Positions 1 to 11,195 of a stretch of 64,000 bases of DNA are shown piece by piece. Every line of letters begins with the position of its first letter. Position 1 is the stretch's first letter. Both the position numbers and the translations under genes were made by a program. Source of the DNA: Kitagawia praeruptora (Eukaryota > Streptophyta > Magnoliopsida > Apiales > Apiaceae); assembly GCA_037693485.1 (NCBI GenBank), contig CM075346.1:133506501-133570500 (forward strand). The letters run 5' to 3'. The notes under the pieces are model-generated. The model saw nothing but the letters and a program-made list of their open reading frames with translations, was not told where the DNA came from and ran no database searches.

Positions 1-229
1 CTTGTATCAAAACAAAAGATAGGATATTTTGGAACACAATATATTATTTAATTATTATGAAATTAATCCTACCAATACCACTAACTAATAAACGAGAGTT
101 CTAGGAATAATTGATATCTATTCGATTCAACTTTCAATTAATCCTTATAAATCGCTCTTCATTCTAAGTTTTAAAATTGTTTGACGGATGTCACCATATC
201 ACCCTTGTAGTTGGAATACTACCACCAAA

Positions 230-870
230 AAGTACTTTTTGGTGCATTTTGGCTAAAGTAATTTGTTGAAGCACTTCTCAACAACTTTAGCTATCGGAGC
301 ACATCTCCCCGATATTGAAACAACAGCTCTCTTCGTCAGCAACATGTGCCAAATTTTCATTTCCTTCCATCTTATTTCTACCATTCTTTTTGCGTGTCCA
401 AATTTCTTGCACTTGCAACATTAAGGTCTATGCTCAAGCCAGCAATCATTTTCTTCCCATGCTTCTTGAAGTGATCACAATTCACAATATGAAACCTTCA
501 TTTTTTTAATTTTTTTTTTTTAATATTTGTCTGAATGAGTTCTTTCAACCACATGTTTAATTCCTCAATATCTCATTTTTTTCTTTGTTCTTGGTCTCAC
601 AAAATATTAATTACTTTGATAAAGCTAATTTACTAAGATCTATTGATTCTACGAAAGTTCTTTTTCAAGTCATTCGGTCAAACATACAAACAATTTCTCT
701 AAAAATTATGTCATCAAGTAGATCTTTTCCATTAGTCGGAATTTGTTCACCGCCTTCATCAACCTGTCATAATACTCATTATCGTGTCTTTTTCATGCAT
801 AGAGTCTTAAAAACTCTTTTGAGATTAAAGACTTGCATCTTTGTTGTTCTTTATTGCCTTGATATTGTTT
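230..870 (-). pseudogene. Degenerate Ty1/copia gag remnant
   Basis: Read on the minus strand in shifting frames, this stretch carries recognisable pieces of a copia gag protein. Around 600-860 there are fragments such as YYDRLMKAVNKFRL and LDDIIFREIVCMF, then KRTFVESIDLSKLALS, which follow the order of the UBN2/gag family. Around 390-490 there is a broken zinc-knuckle region with CDHFKKHGK and a later KCKKFGHAK. Several frameshifts and stops separate the pieces, so no protein can be made. No LTR was recognised beside it. The assignment rests on motif order only. Confidence 0.6.
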
Positions 871-1142
871 ATTAGGTAATATCACTTCTCAAGTATCTTT
901 TCATGTTTCACAAGTCAAGATTCTTATGAAATTGATCATGAGACAACAACAATTATATATTAATCTCTCAGAGCTTTTATTGATTCATCTTTTATTTTAA
1001 AGCATATTTTAATGATTCTAATTATTTTAAAAGGTTATTCACCTATTCTCACACGCCTAATTATTACAAATACATATTCAAATGAAAACACATCTCTAAC
1101 CCTACTATTTTTTTAAAAGATCTAATTAAGAAGGCAAAAGTT

Positions 1143-1445
1143 CAATGTAAATCACTTAATTGTTAGATCCGATGTACATAGTGCATAACAATGTATTTTT
1201 GACTTATATAATATTATTAAAAAGTTCAGTACAATGAATTCGAAATTTGCAGTACAATGAGCTTGATTTGCGGAAAAAGTTCATTTCGACTATGAAAATT
1301 CTCGGGAGAAAAGATTGTAGGTCTTGTAAAAAGAGATTGTAGATGTTCCGAGGTATAATACATGTAATGTATAAAAATACAAAAAATAATACTGCAATCC
1401 ATATTTTATTATACATGTGGCCTAAAGGTCTAACATTTAGATGAT
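1143..1445. repeat. Dispersed non-coding repeat family, copy 1
   Basis: This segment is clearly similar to 56,503-56,800 inside ABCB intron 1. Shared blocks include a GTTAGA start, TACATAGTGCA, a GGGAGAA-AGATTGTAGGTCT block, and the ending GGTCTAACAT. The first and last parts are partly inverted (GTTAGACC and GGTCTAAC), which suggests a MITE-like family. Homology to the other copy resumes at about 2,418-2,447 (ACACTGAACATAACTCAT), so the element at 1,446-2,416 was inserted into this copy. No coding capacity was seen. Confidence 0.7.
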
Positions 1446-2416
1446 GGGTAAAATAGCTAATTGGTCACTGAAGTCACTAGTAACTTGCTAGTAGATCACG
1501 AAGTTAAAAAAACTTTCAGTCAACTAATGAAGTACTTAAAAACTTGCAAATTGGTAATTTCCGTCAGTTCCGTTAAAAACTTTAACGGAAAGATGACGTA
1601 GATGCTGACATGCCACTATGAAACTTGCAATTAGGTCACTGAACTTGATAACAATTTTCAATTAGGTCATTAGCCAAATTTAATTTTAACTGATTAAATT
1701 TTAAAAAATTTCCGAATTTTTTTTTAATAAAATTTAAAATTATGCATACCAATTCAATACATATGCTCATGAATAAATACAAGTGAACGAAAAGATAACA
1801 AGTTTTTTTTCGATAGTGATAAAAGGTAAAAAAAATCGAATGCTTACTTTTTTCCCAAATAATTACACTTTAATTAAATTTAATTTGTATATACCGCTTT
1901 AACTCATATGCTTATAAATCGATATAATTGAACAAATATTTAGATATCCCTAAGGGCTATGGTTAAGAGTTAATGTAAGTGGATAAATATCAAGTTTCCG
2001 ATCCATCTTTTTCGATATTAATAAGTGATACCAAAAGTATAATTTTTTTTAATTTTTTTGAATGTTTACAATTTAAATTTAAAAAAAATATAATCTTTTA
2101 AAAATAATAATTTTGTTAGATTTTTTTGAATATTTAATTTTTTTGCAATTCAGTGACCTAACTGAAAATTAGCACATAGTGAGTGACCTAACTGAAAATG
2201 TGTTGTCTTTTAACGGAGAACCGTTAAAAGTCAACATAATTTAACGGTCGTGCAAATTTTTTTCAGCTTAGTATTGTGATTGCAAGATAATTGTAACTTC
2301 ATGATGCGATCGAAAGTTTTTTTAACTTCGTGACCTACTTGCAAGTTATTAGTGACTTCAGTGACCAATTAGCTATTTTACCCCTTTTTTTTTTTTTGAT
2401 CACACATTCACACCCT
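1446..2416. mobile_element. Mutator-like non-autonomous element with long TIRs
   Basis: The left end (GGGTAAAATAGCTAATTGG onward, about 75 bases) is an inverted copy of the sequence ending near 2,383 (CCAATTAGCTATTTTACCC). Similar weaker inverted blocks continue inward, including TTAACGG motifs. Candidate 9-bp target duplications are TTAGATGAT (1,437-1,445) and TTAAATGAT (2,417-2,425), one mismatch apart, as expected for Mutator-type elements. A run of T and about 30 bases lie between the right TIR and the right duplication, so the right edge is uncertain. No ORF of note. Confidence 0.65.
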
Positions 2417-2449
2417 TTAAATGATCTACACTGAACATAACTCATATCT

Positions 2450-3003
2450 AAGACTATAGGACAAAGATGAATTTATAGTAATTTACTCTTCAACTCTAAA
2501 CTGAGGCTTTCTAGTGAGGGTGTCTTGACTGCATATGAAGCAATCTTCAAGATACAAAAAGATTATTGATTAATAGGGACGGAACCAAAACAAAAAGGGG
2601 GATCCCAAGGCTGAAGCCCGGCTAAACTGAATATTTTAGTAATAAAAATTTTATAAACCACGATTTTTAGTTGAAAATCAGTAAAAATTTTGCTTTAAGC
2701 CCGGGGTAACCTCTAAAAATTAGTTATATTTCATTTTATCCTTTTGTGATCCTGGTTCCGCCACTGTGGACTAAAGTTAAATATTGCCACAAAAATAATC
2801 CCTTCACCGTTCACTTTTTGATTACGAGAGGTTTTCAAGCGAGGGGATTAACAAGCAAGATAAACACATTAACCCATCCACCAAACACCTTAAGCTTCGA
2901 AAAGAGTTGGTATCTTAAACTCTCGTATCCCCAATAATTTCAAGCATGGGATAAGTTTTATTTGTTTGTTGTTCCTTAACGAGATTGTTCTTTTTATATT
3001 ATC
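2450..3003. other. Intergenic stretch containing a small MITE-like repeat
   Basis: No gene is supported. Positions 2,576-2,765 are bounded by GGACGGAACCA and TGGTTCCGCC in inverted orientation, typical ends of a small plant inverted-repeat element. The rest looks like ordinary AT-rich spacer. Confidence 0.5.
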
Positions 3004-3213
3004 TACTCCCTCCGTCCCACCCCGGCACGCATTTTAAAATACATTTTAAGGATAGTTCCATAACTTATTTTTAAAATTTTCTTTTTTTGTATAAAAATTT
3101 AATGTTCAAACTTTTATACTTAAAAATAATTTATGTAAATGCACCTTAAAATGCGTGCCGAACATCCTGGAAAAGTGTAAACAATTGGATGATTGGATGG
3201 GACGGAGGTAGTA
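3004..3213. mobile_element. Stowaway-like MITE
   Basis: The 210-bp segment begins TACTCCCTCCGTCCCA and ends TGGGACGGAGGTAGTA, near-perfect terminal inverted repeats of the common CTCCCTCCGTCCC class (Tc1/mariner Stowaway MITEs) with TA at the outer ends. The arms continue inward (GCACGCATTTTAA and TTAAAATGCGTGC), so the whole element can fold back. It lies about 240 bases past the donor site of the ALP1-like exon, probably within its intron. Confidence 0.85.
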
Positions 3214-3456
3214 AATAACACACACATCTTGTCCTTAACAAGACTCTACTTAACCCCGTAAAGGAAGCAAGGGAGATAATGCTACAGTCATGTAAAGGAT
3301 GTAAAGAAAGCAAGAGAGACACCGCTATACTGCTAGACTGAGAAGTCATTGGTTCACACCAAGATTGTGATCTAATCTATGGTATCTCACAAGATTATTA
3401 TGGTGAGAGTGAACCATAAGAGTTGGTAATTTAACAAAACATACATAAACACATAC

Positions 3457-3610
3457 CAGTAAGCCTCTTGGAGAAATGGTCCCACCAATCAAAAGACTGA
3501 GGTTGAGAAGGTTGAGAAGTGAGAGAAGGGCCACCATTGTCTTGAACCTCTTCCTCGTTAATATCTTTGTCTGCTCTCTCTTTTCTTTTCAACCCTCTAA
3601 TGGGTCCCAT
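3457..3610 (-). CDS. First coding exon of an ALP1/HARBI1-like (PIF/Harbinger-derived) protein, partial
   Basis: The minus-strand ATG at 3,610 starts a 51-codon exon beginning MGPIRGLKRKERADKD and ending SFDWWDHFSKRLT, followed by a donor site (CTG|GTATGTG) at 3,457/3,456. The MGPxRG start, the basic patch and the WWDxFSKR motif are, from memory, the N-terminus of plant ALP1-like proteins, domesticated relatives of PIF/Harbinger transposase found in chromatin complexes. No nuclease-domain sequence (HARBI1 DDE) appears between 1 and 3,456. Either the intron is at least 3.4 kb and the gene continues beyond the left edge, or only this exon survives. An upstream in-frame ATG at 3,628 exists, but the conserved start is preferred. 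Confidence 0.55.
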
Positions 3611-4170
3611 TCGCACACTTGAAAACAACTGAACCCACTATGTGTATATAGACTTACGAAACTTGTGAGAAAAGAACGTGAAAATGGAATTTTTGGGTGC
3701 TGGAAGGGGTTGGAGGTGAAGATTGTATGTATACTTGTAAGTATAGTGCGTTGAGATACAACCCGGTCCTTGGCAAAGAAGACGTGTAGTTTCTCGGTGT
3801 ATCGGTGCCCTTGTATGCTTCAATGTTTATGTATTTCTTTTTAACAAAAAAAAGAGGAGAAATATTTATTTATTTTGTTATTTTGTATGATAATATTAAA
3901 AAAATACTAGATAAAAGTTAGTTTTGGTATCTGGATACTAGAAAAAGGCGAACAAAAAAATTTAATATTATCATTTACTATCTATACTTCTTGGATTCTA
4001 ATAAACTTTTTTAGTGAAAAACTGGAAAATTTATTTAAATTCTAAATATATTTATTTAAATTCAACTATCTCGATAAATGTATAAGAAAGCAAATGTTAC
4101 TTGTTACTAAAATTAAAAAGAAACATGTTAACAGCGCAAAAAAATAAAATAAAAAATTAAGTAATAATTA
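3611..4170. other. AT-rich spacer, upstream of the ALP1-like exon
   Basis: Nothing beyond a probable promoter and 5' leader is seen. The small ORFs here lack any recognisable family feature. Confidence 0.4.
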
Positions 4171-4507
4171 ATTCAAAGGTTCTTGAATTATATATCTTTT
4201 ATTGTCTAGTTCCTTGAACTATTTTTTTCAATATTGCGATCCTTACCATTAAATATTTTATAATTTGCATCATTTCGTCCTTTTGACTAACGGATGTTAG
4301 TTAATGCCAACATGTCAATAACGTGGCATGGCGTGATAGTTGAAAATTCACTACCACGTCAGCATTGACTAACGTCAGTTGGTCAAATTAAGACGGAAGG
4401 ATGCGAATTAGAAAATTTTAAATGATTAGGGATCATAATATTAATGTTGAAAAAAATAATTTAGAAACCTAGATAATAAAATACATATAGTTCCGGAACA
4501 TTTGAAT
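4171..4507. mobile_element. Inverted-repeat MITE, about 337 bp
   Basis: The left arm starts ATTCAAAGGTTCTTGAA and the right arm ends TTCCGGAACATTTGAAT. The arms stay complementary for roughly 100 bases, with matching TTTTATTGTCTAG / CTAGATAATAAAA blocks and a central pair CTAACG / CGTTAG. No ORF. The superfamily was not assigned. Confidence 0.7.
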
Positions 4508-4639
4508 AATTTCCTAAAAATTAATAGAAACATGTGTAAATTATGATTATGAAAAAGACGACAAGTTGTTCTGGGTAAAAATGTAATTCAAAACAATTAG
4601 CTTACGATATTCTATTATATTGTGTTTGCCAGAGCTCAT

Positions 4640-5430
4640 TTACATTTATAAGCATTTCCAACAGTCCAACTGTCCAACCCTCTAAAATTTTTAGTTAAAA
4701 TTGAATAAATAATATTATAAATAAAATATATAAAAAATGTGTAAAAAATTCTTCACTCTAACCATGGTTTACTTTTTATAAAATTTTAACCAACCTCATG
4801 ATATTTTTTTTTTTTTTTTGAGGAATGATATTTACTTTATTTGTCGAACCTCCATCTATTACCATATTAATAAAATATATTATATTTATAACAACTTCAA
4901 ATAATAATGACATACTATTTTTAAAATATAGATAATCATTATAGCCAATCTCATCGAAATACAATGCCTTAGAGCATCTCCAATGGGAGAGACCCCTTAG
5001 GTAAATATTAAAATGAATTACCATAAATAAGAATTATAAAGAATGTGTAAAAAAATTTACACTCCAATGGGACAAAACTGTTATCTATAATTATAGATAA
5101 TCTATTGATGTTGGCTATATTTGTCGAACCTCTAGGGACCTGTAGTGAATTGCCACATCACTTATTTCTATATTAAAATTATATATTCCATTAATAATAA
5201 CTTGAAATATTAATAACATACCATTTTTAAAATATAGCCAATCATTATAGCCAATACCCTCGGAACACAATGTCTTACAGGTTCGACAAATTTTATATAA
5301 TCAATATTTTATGTAATTTAGTCAATCATTTTTAGCTAACGCCATTAGAGATGCTCTTAGGTTCAACAAATTTTACATAATTAGTACTTTATATCATTTT
5401 AGCCAATAATATTGTAGATGCTCTAAGATG
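4640..5430. repeat. Nested cluster of MITE copies
   Basis: GAGCATCTCCAATGG near 4,974 and CCATTAGAGATGCTC near 5,341 are inverted ends of the common 'GAGCATCTCCAA' MITE class. A duplicated right end follows at about 5,360-5,425 (GATGCTCTAAG). The block 4,833-4,970 is repeated with divergence at 5,115-5,280, sharing TTTGTCGAACCTC and AATCATTATAGCCAAT. This looks like insertion of related elements into each other. No genes. Confidence 0.6.
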
Positions 5431-5830
5431 ATTTAAACGGCATTTGTATTGGTTAATAAGCTCCTTTTACCAGTCAGGACACCCAATTCTTTCAAATGTC
5501 ACGCTCATCTTCAAACTGCAAATATGTAATGGTGGTGTGAGGCTGTGAGCATTATCCTTCCTCAAGACATGTACAAGTCTTCAGAAATCATAAATCAAAC
5601 AATTCATAATCAGCATCATACTGTATTTCCCTAACAGCAACATCAGCAACGAAGTATCAATAATTAAAATAATTATTCCAAAATATAAATCAGTAACCAA
5701 GAAAGTGACAAGTCTCATTGGTGTACATGGTACAACCCATGCAGGGCAGCTTATACATTAAAGATATCAAATGAATCAAAACAAAAATTATATGATATGA
5801 TATCACCTTGTTATAACTGGATATATATGA
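5431..5830. other. Probable 3' UTR and downstream region of the PHIP1 gene
   Basis: Transcription of the neighbouring gene runs leftward into this stretch. No separate gene or repeat was recognised. Confidence 0.5.
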
Positions 5831-8800
5831 TTAACTTGCAATAGGAACCATTGAATCAGTGGTTTGTTTCTTCGGACAAGCAGAAGAAAGATGACCCTTC
5901 TCGCCACACTCATAGCATGTTCTCCGCCTTATCTTGCCGCTAACAGTACTTGCATCAACACTACCACTATTAGCCCCAATACTAACATTGTTAACCTCGA
6001 TATTATTTTGTTTAACCGGGGCAATGTAGGCACTTGCTTCAGCAATGTTTCTCTTAACCGGGGCACTGTAAGCACTTGCTTCAGCAGTATTTCTTTTAAT
6101 CGGGGCATCATAAGTACTTGCTTCATCATTATAGGCATTCTTATTATCTGGCACCACAGATTTCATAGAGTCTGCGGGTTGTTTATCTGGGCACTGAGAA
6201 CTTAGATGGCCCTTTTCCCCACACTCATAGCATGTTCTCCTCCTTATCTTCCCGCTGACAGTACCTACCTCGTTACTATTAGAATATGCTCCAACAGTAT
6301 CAACATTCATATTGGCCGGCACATATATTGTTGGTTCAGCATATTGTTTATTCGGACAAGATGAAGAAAGATGGCCCTTCTCACCACATTCATAGCATGT
6401 CTGCGCTATCTTCCTGGGGACTGTAATGATTTCAACATTATCAGGAATGACCTCAGCATTAGCAGTACTTGCTTTAACGTTATCATCATTTTTACTGGTT
6501 GAGAGAGATTGGATTGCAACAGCAGCTTGTTTCTTTGGACAAGATGAAGTAAGATGACCTTTCTCACCGCACTCGTAGCATGTTCTCCGCCTTATCTTTC
6601 CGCTGACAGCACTTATGTCAACATTATCAGTTCTCACTTCATTACTGGTTGGCAGAGATTGGATTGAATCAGCAGCTTGTTTCTTTGGACAAGATGAAGT
6701 AAGATGACCCTTTTCACCGCACTCATAGCATGTTCTCCGCTTTAGCTTACCACTGACAGCACTTGTTTCATCATTATCAGATTTTACTTCAAGATTTTCT
6801 GCAATCCTACTAGTTGGAACAACTTTAGCATTGGGATCTGACTTCTTTGCAGGAACTGCACATCTTATTCTCACAGGTCTTCCACAGAGAATCTTTTGAT
6901 CCAACTTCAATGCCATCGTTACATAGAGGCTATCAGTAAAATCCACATGAGCGTAACCTCGGAATTCTTTTGTTTCCTTATCTTCGCCAAATCGAATAGA
7001 TGATACTTTGAAGTCTGCGAAAAAACTTTTCAAATCTTCCTCAGTTATATCCCATGACAAATTACCAACATATATCCTATTGTAACCCTCCACAATTGCA
7101 GGCGAGAAATCAGACACTTTTTTCTCTATGGTTGCCTTGCAAGGCTGAATTTTCAGAAAAAGTCCACCCCTGCGATGAATAAATGTGGTGAGGTGCTAAG
7201 TACTATGGGGGCACAAGAATGACAACTGATGATATGGAAAATCTTACATGTCAGCCCCATCAAGAGCCAAAGCTCTTTTCGCTGCTGCTTCAGTCTGCAA
7301 AACAACAGAATGTTATGAGTAGGCATAAATCTATGGGCTCTAAATACTTGTACACGATCTCTATACAACAGCCACTAGTTCCCCTCTGATTACACACATC
7401 TTTGACCATGAGACTTAGTACATAGTTAAGTGTATCCATCTATAGCAATACTCCTTGTATTCCTTACCAAATATTAATAATTAAAAGTACAACAGAAAAC
7501 GGAGAGAGAAATAAATTTTCTTTAATAATTTATTATTAAAAAATAACTTGGTAGCGGGAGGAGGCTCCTTAAAATTAGGAATGAAGAGTCTAAGTGATTT
7601 GAATAGGTATTAAGAGTCTCTTGGAGTAACATTTTAACATTCACTCTTCAAATTATGACTTAAAGAACCAAAATGAGGAGTGTTAACAATGCTCTGAAAA
7701 TCCCACCATACAATATTCAATTACCACAGACTTAAGTAAAGGATTACCCCCAAACAGTGACACAGTCAAGAAAAATCAGACTCCACCAAACAGGTTACAA
7801 AGTAATGATCTAGGCAATCCTAGACAGTGTGACAATGTTAAAAAAAAAAACAAAAGACATGATGATATAGCATGGGGAGACAACAAGCTTAGATATATCA
7901 TACATTTCAAACTCTGTCCTAGGATTGGCTACGAGAAAGATGATTTTGCAATGACAGATGGTATACTTATTTATGTGATGATTAATTTATTCTTCATTTC
8001 CCGTTAATTCTCTTTACAATGGAAGGGTAAATACATTCACCAAAGAAGCCACCAAATTGCTAACTTAGTATACAAGTTGCATTGCGTAATACTAAACTCT
8101 CCGGTTATTAGCATAAGCGCTTAAAACATGATTTGAGAGGGTCATAACAAGTTAACAAGATGAAAAACCATCCAGGAGCTACCTTGAAACTGATAAAAGC
8201 AATCCCCCTAAACTTTCCGGTATCAGGAAACCTCATACAATCAACTTCAGTAATGGTGCCACAACTTTCAAAGAAACTACGTATATCCTCCTCGTTTGAG
8301 TAGTATGGAATGCCTCCAACATAAACTTTGGTAGAAACATCTGAACTTTCTTGACTGCAAATAACAGATAGTCAAACATGAGCATCTTTAACTTAATTAG
8401 CAGCCCTGTCTATTAAAATATAATGAAATAACAGGTGAGGATAATTCTTATGCAGAAATAATTACTTTTTATCCCTTTCTAACTTTGTCTACTAAACTTG
8501 CCGAGTTAAATAGGGATCAGATAACTTTTTCCATAAAGGCAAAAAGGCCTATAAGCAGACCCACTGGTTTAGGTTAATCGGGTTTTCTGCAGCAGAATGT
8601 AAGAAAGGAACTCTGCATCATTGCATTTTCTTATGTGTGCTTTGGTGAGCTAAGGATCTTAAGTTTATTGCCCATTGCATGGCCTATTCTATTGGTGAAT
8701 CATGTAGGCGTCTAGTGGGTTTGGCCTCTTGGTTCAGTTCACTCCATTTGGTTCTTAATTTACAGAGTTTCCAAAATTAAGACTTTCAAGCATCAAACTA

Positions 8801-9768
8801 ATAAGACTTGCCCTAAAAAACAAACAACAAACCTTAACATTCTCAAAGCAATAAACTTTTCCGGCCCTCAACACAACAAATTAATTATCTATCTTTCACA
8901 AACATCACCTTTATTAAAAAAGGGGCACAGCAAAAAACACAACATCCATATCAATTAAACAACTAGACATGGGTCACATTCCGTATGCAATCCATTTTAG
9001 CCTACAAATCACAGTCACACTATTAAAAATCATTGTCAAAGTACTACAAATCATCGTTCTTCTGAAACAGATCACTAGTGAGTCATTTGTACATGAACCA
9101 ACACAGCAACACATACATAAAAATCTGCAAAAATAAAATAAAATTAAAGATTACGCATACCTATTAGTGACCTTAATCACCTCAGCAACCCTATCTTCTG
9201 CTTTCGCAACCTCCACACCCTTCTCAACCCCCTCACTCTTCTTCTTCTTATTTTTCCCCTTTTTCTTTTTCTTCTTCATCTTCCCCTTCACTTTTTCCTC
9301 ACCCTCCCCTTCTCCATTCTTCACACCATTTTCCAACCCATCAAGACCCTCTATTCCCTCTCTTTTCTTCTTCTTCTTCACCTTCTTCACCCCATTTTCC
9401 AACCCATCAAGACCCACTTTTCCTAACCCATCAAGACCCATTTTTTCACCTCCCTTCCTCTTTTTCTCCACTTTCACACCCTCTAAACCCAACCCATTTT
9501 CTTGATTTTCTAACCCATCAAGACCCAATTTTCCCTCTCTTTTCCTCTTTTTCACACCATCTAAGCCCAACCCATTTTCTTGACTTTCTTGATTTGCATC
9601 ACTAGAAGTTAAAACTCTGCGTTTAACTCGTTTTGACAATCTGGGTTTTTGATTAACTGAGTCAAGAAGTGATTTGAATGAGTGTTTGGTGTTTTCAGAT
9701 GATGATATGAATGAATCAGTTAATTGGGCTCTGATTTTTTGCTTGAGTTTCTTGTTTGATAATACCAT
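5831..9768 (-). CDS. PHIP1: PHIP1-type RNA-binding protein: two RRMs and five CCHC zinc knuckles
   Basis: Four exons, complement of 9768..9161, 8354..8183, 7294..7248, 7169..5831; all introns GT-AG, total 2,166 bases, 721 residues. Residues 1-200 are lysine-rich with GLDGLEN-type repeats. RRM1 is at about 212-288 (VYVGGI, KFRGIAFISF), split over exons 2-4. RRM2 is at about 307-383 (IYVGNL, FRGYAHVDF). Five CYECGEKGHL zinc knuckles of spacing CX2CX4HX4C lie at about 423, 473, 534, 589 and 694. This order matches Arabidopsis PHRAGMOPLASTIN INTERACTING PROTEIN 1, a cell-plate-associated mRNA-binding protein that I recall as about 600 residues with three knuckles. Linker duplications explain the extra length. 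The start codon is the first ATG of an open N-terminal exon. The promoter side now faces the composite retrotransposon, whose edge is 456 bases upstream. Confidence 0.9.
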
Positions 9769-10219
9769 TATTATTGTGTATCTATAGTTTTGGAGGCGGG
9801 AGCGAACAAAGAGATGAAAGCCTAGGCTAGCTAACTCAAGTGTTCAACTTAAACCCCCAAGAACAAAAGGGCATAAACCAGACACTCCTAACGACGTCGT
9901 TGCCACTTGATTTCTTTATCTCTATATTTTTATTTTTCTCTTTTTACTTTTCAACTCAAATACAGTACACTCGCATTACCATAAAAAATTGACCAAAAAT
10001 AGAAAAATAATATATTTTGTTATTCGATCTAGAAAATTATATTTTTATCCATTCCCTAAAAATTATTAATTGAACTGAACGATAAAAAAGTTTTTTTCAT
10101 AAACAAAAGTTTGATAAAAGATTTTAATAAGCTTAATTGAAAAATTAGAAATGTATCAAACTAACTAAAATAGAAAAATATTCAATCAAATTGAATTTTT
10201 GAACAAATTTTAGATAATT
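9769..10219 (-). promoter_or_regulatory. PHIP1 upstream region up to the retrotransposon boundary
   Basis: This AT-rich stretch holds the 5' leader and remaining proximal promoter of PHIP1. It ends at the target duplication AATCT of the gypsy element. No repeat or ORF was recognised. Confidence 0.5.
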
Positions 10220-10224
10220 AATCT

Positions 10225-11180
10225 TGTTGTGGGAGGATTTTAGCACAACAGATTATGAGGCCTCGTGCTGGAATAGCGCCAATAAACAAGGAATCGTCCA
10301 ACCACCCAGAAAGGCTCGTGGTTGAAGATCAATAGCTAACCGCCCGGGAAGGCTCACGACTAGGGTTACCGAAGAACACGGAATGTGGTTCCTCGGAAGG
10401 GTCGGACTGAATCTACGGGATGAGAGTTCGAGGACCAAATGTTGGCCAGCCAAGAACCCTAATTTGACTGTGTCACACAAGAGTGCACGTGCTCTAGCTA
10501 CTCAAGGAGTGTAAGTGTCGAAGAAGATCCCGTAAACTGCCTACATACCACTATTTATAGTGGATCAAGCCCGAATGTAGTTCTTGAAGAATATGATCGT
10601 TTGTTCATGATGAGTTATCCTCTCTCCAGTGGGATAATGATTGTTATTTCTGATAATAATCGAATATGATGTATATAATCAGGTTACCAAGCAGTTTAGG
10701 TAACATAGAATGATTATCTCTTATATTTATCTTGATTTTGCATCATTTATCAAGTATATATGACATATATCCTCAAATAACTGAATGTTTATCTGTTTGA
10801 GAGTGTTTTTAGATGATATAAACATGTTCCTAAAAAGTAGGAGGCGTGCCTTATCTGATTTGGCAGCCTGATCAGGCTTCCGGCGGAAGCTGGGGATACC
10901 GCCCGGTAGCCTGGCTCCGGTACCCCCTCCGGTAACCCCTACCACGGAAGCTACTTTGGAAGCTCTACTGGATGACTGATAATAGTTATAGGTTATCCTC
11001 AAGGGGATACCTTGAGACCCTTAGTCATGCGTTCCCGTGCTGTAGTGTACATGGTAACCCCCTAGGGCTACCTACCGCAAGCCTCCGGAAACCCGACAGA
11101 TTACTCATTCTCTTCATGGATCTGGACCCTAATCCTCTAGTGGGCCTAAATCTAACCCATGCAAGATTTTGGTCACAACA
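10225..11180 (-). repeat. Gypsy 3' LTR (left copy), 956 bp
   Basis: Uninterrupted LTR copy, TG...CA bounded with 7-bp terminal inverted repeats TGTTGTG/CACAACA. It matches 23,274-23,686 plus 35,890-36,432 at about 99 percent by eye. It contains a TATA-like CTATAAATAG on the minus strand at 10,551-10,560. Transcripts started there would run toward PHIP1 in the sense direction. Confidence 0.93.
10548..10563 (-). promoter_or_regulatory. TATA box in gypsy LTR
   Basis: CCACTATTTATAGTGG is a perfect 16-bp palindrome holding CTATAAATAG on the minus strand, the expected TATA box for LTR transcription. The other copy is at 23,598-23,613. Confidence 0.6.
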
Positions 11181-11195
11181 ACTACCCCCGGTTCC
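11181..11195 (-). other. Gypsy polypurine tract
   Basis: On the minus strand the bases directly before the 3' LTR read GGAACCGGGGGTAGT, a purine-rich tract at the correct place for plus-strand priming. Confidence 0.7.

Noticed and set aside
9167..9505. Plus-strand ORF rich in Phe and Pro
   Set aside because: It is the complement of the lysine-rich first exon of PHIP1.
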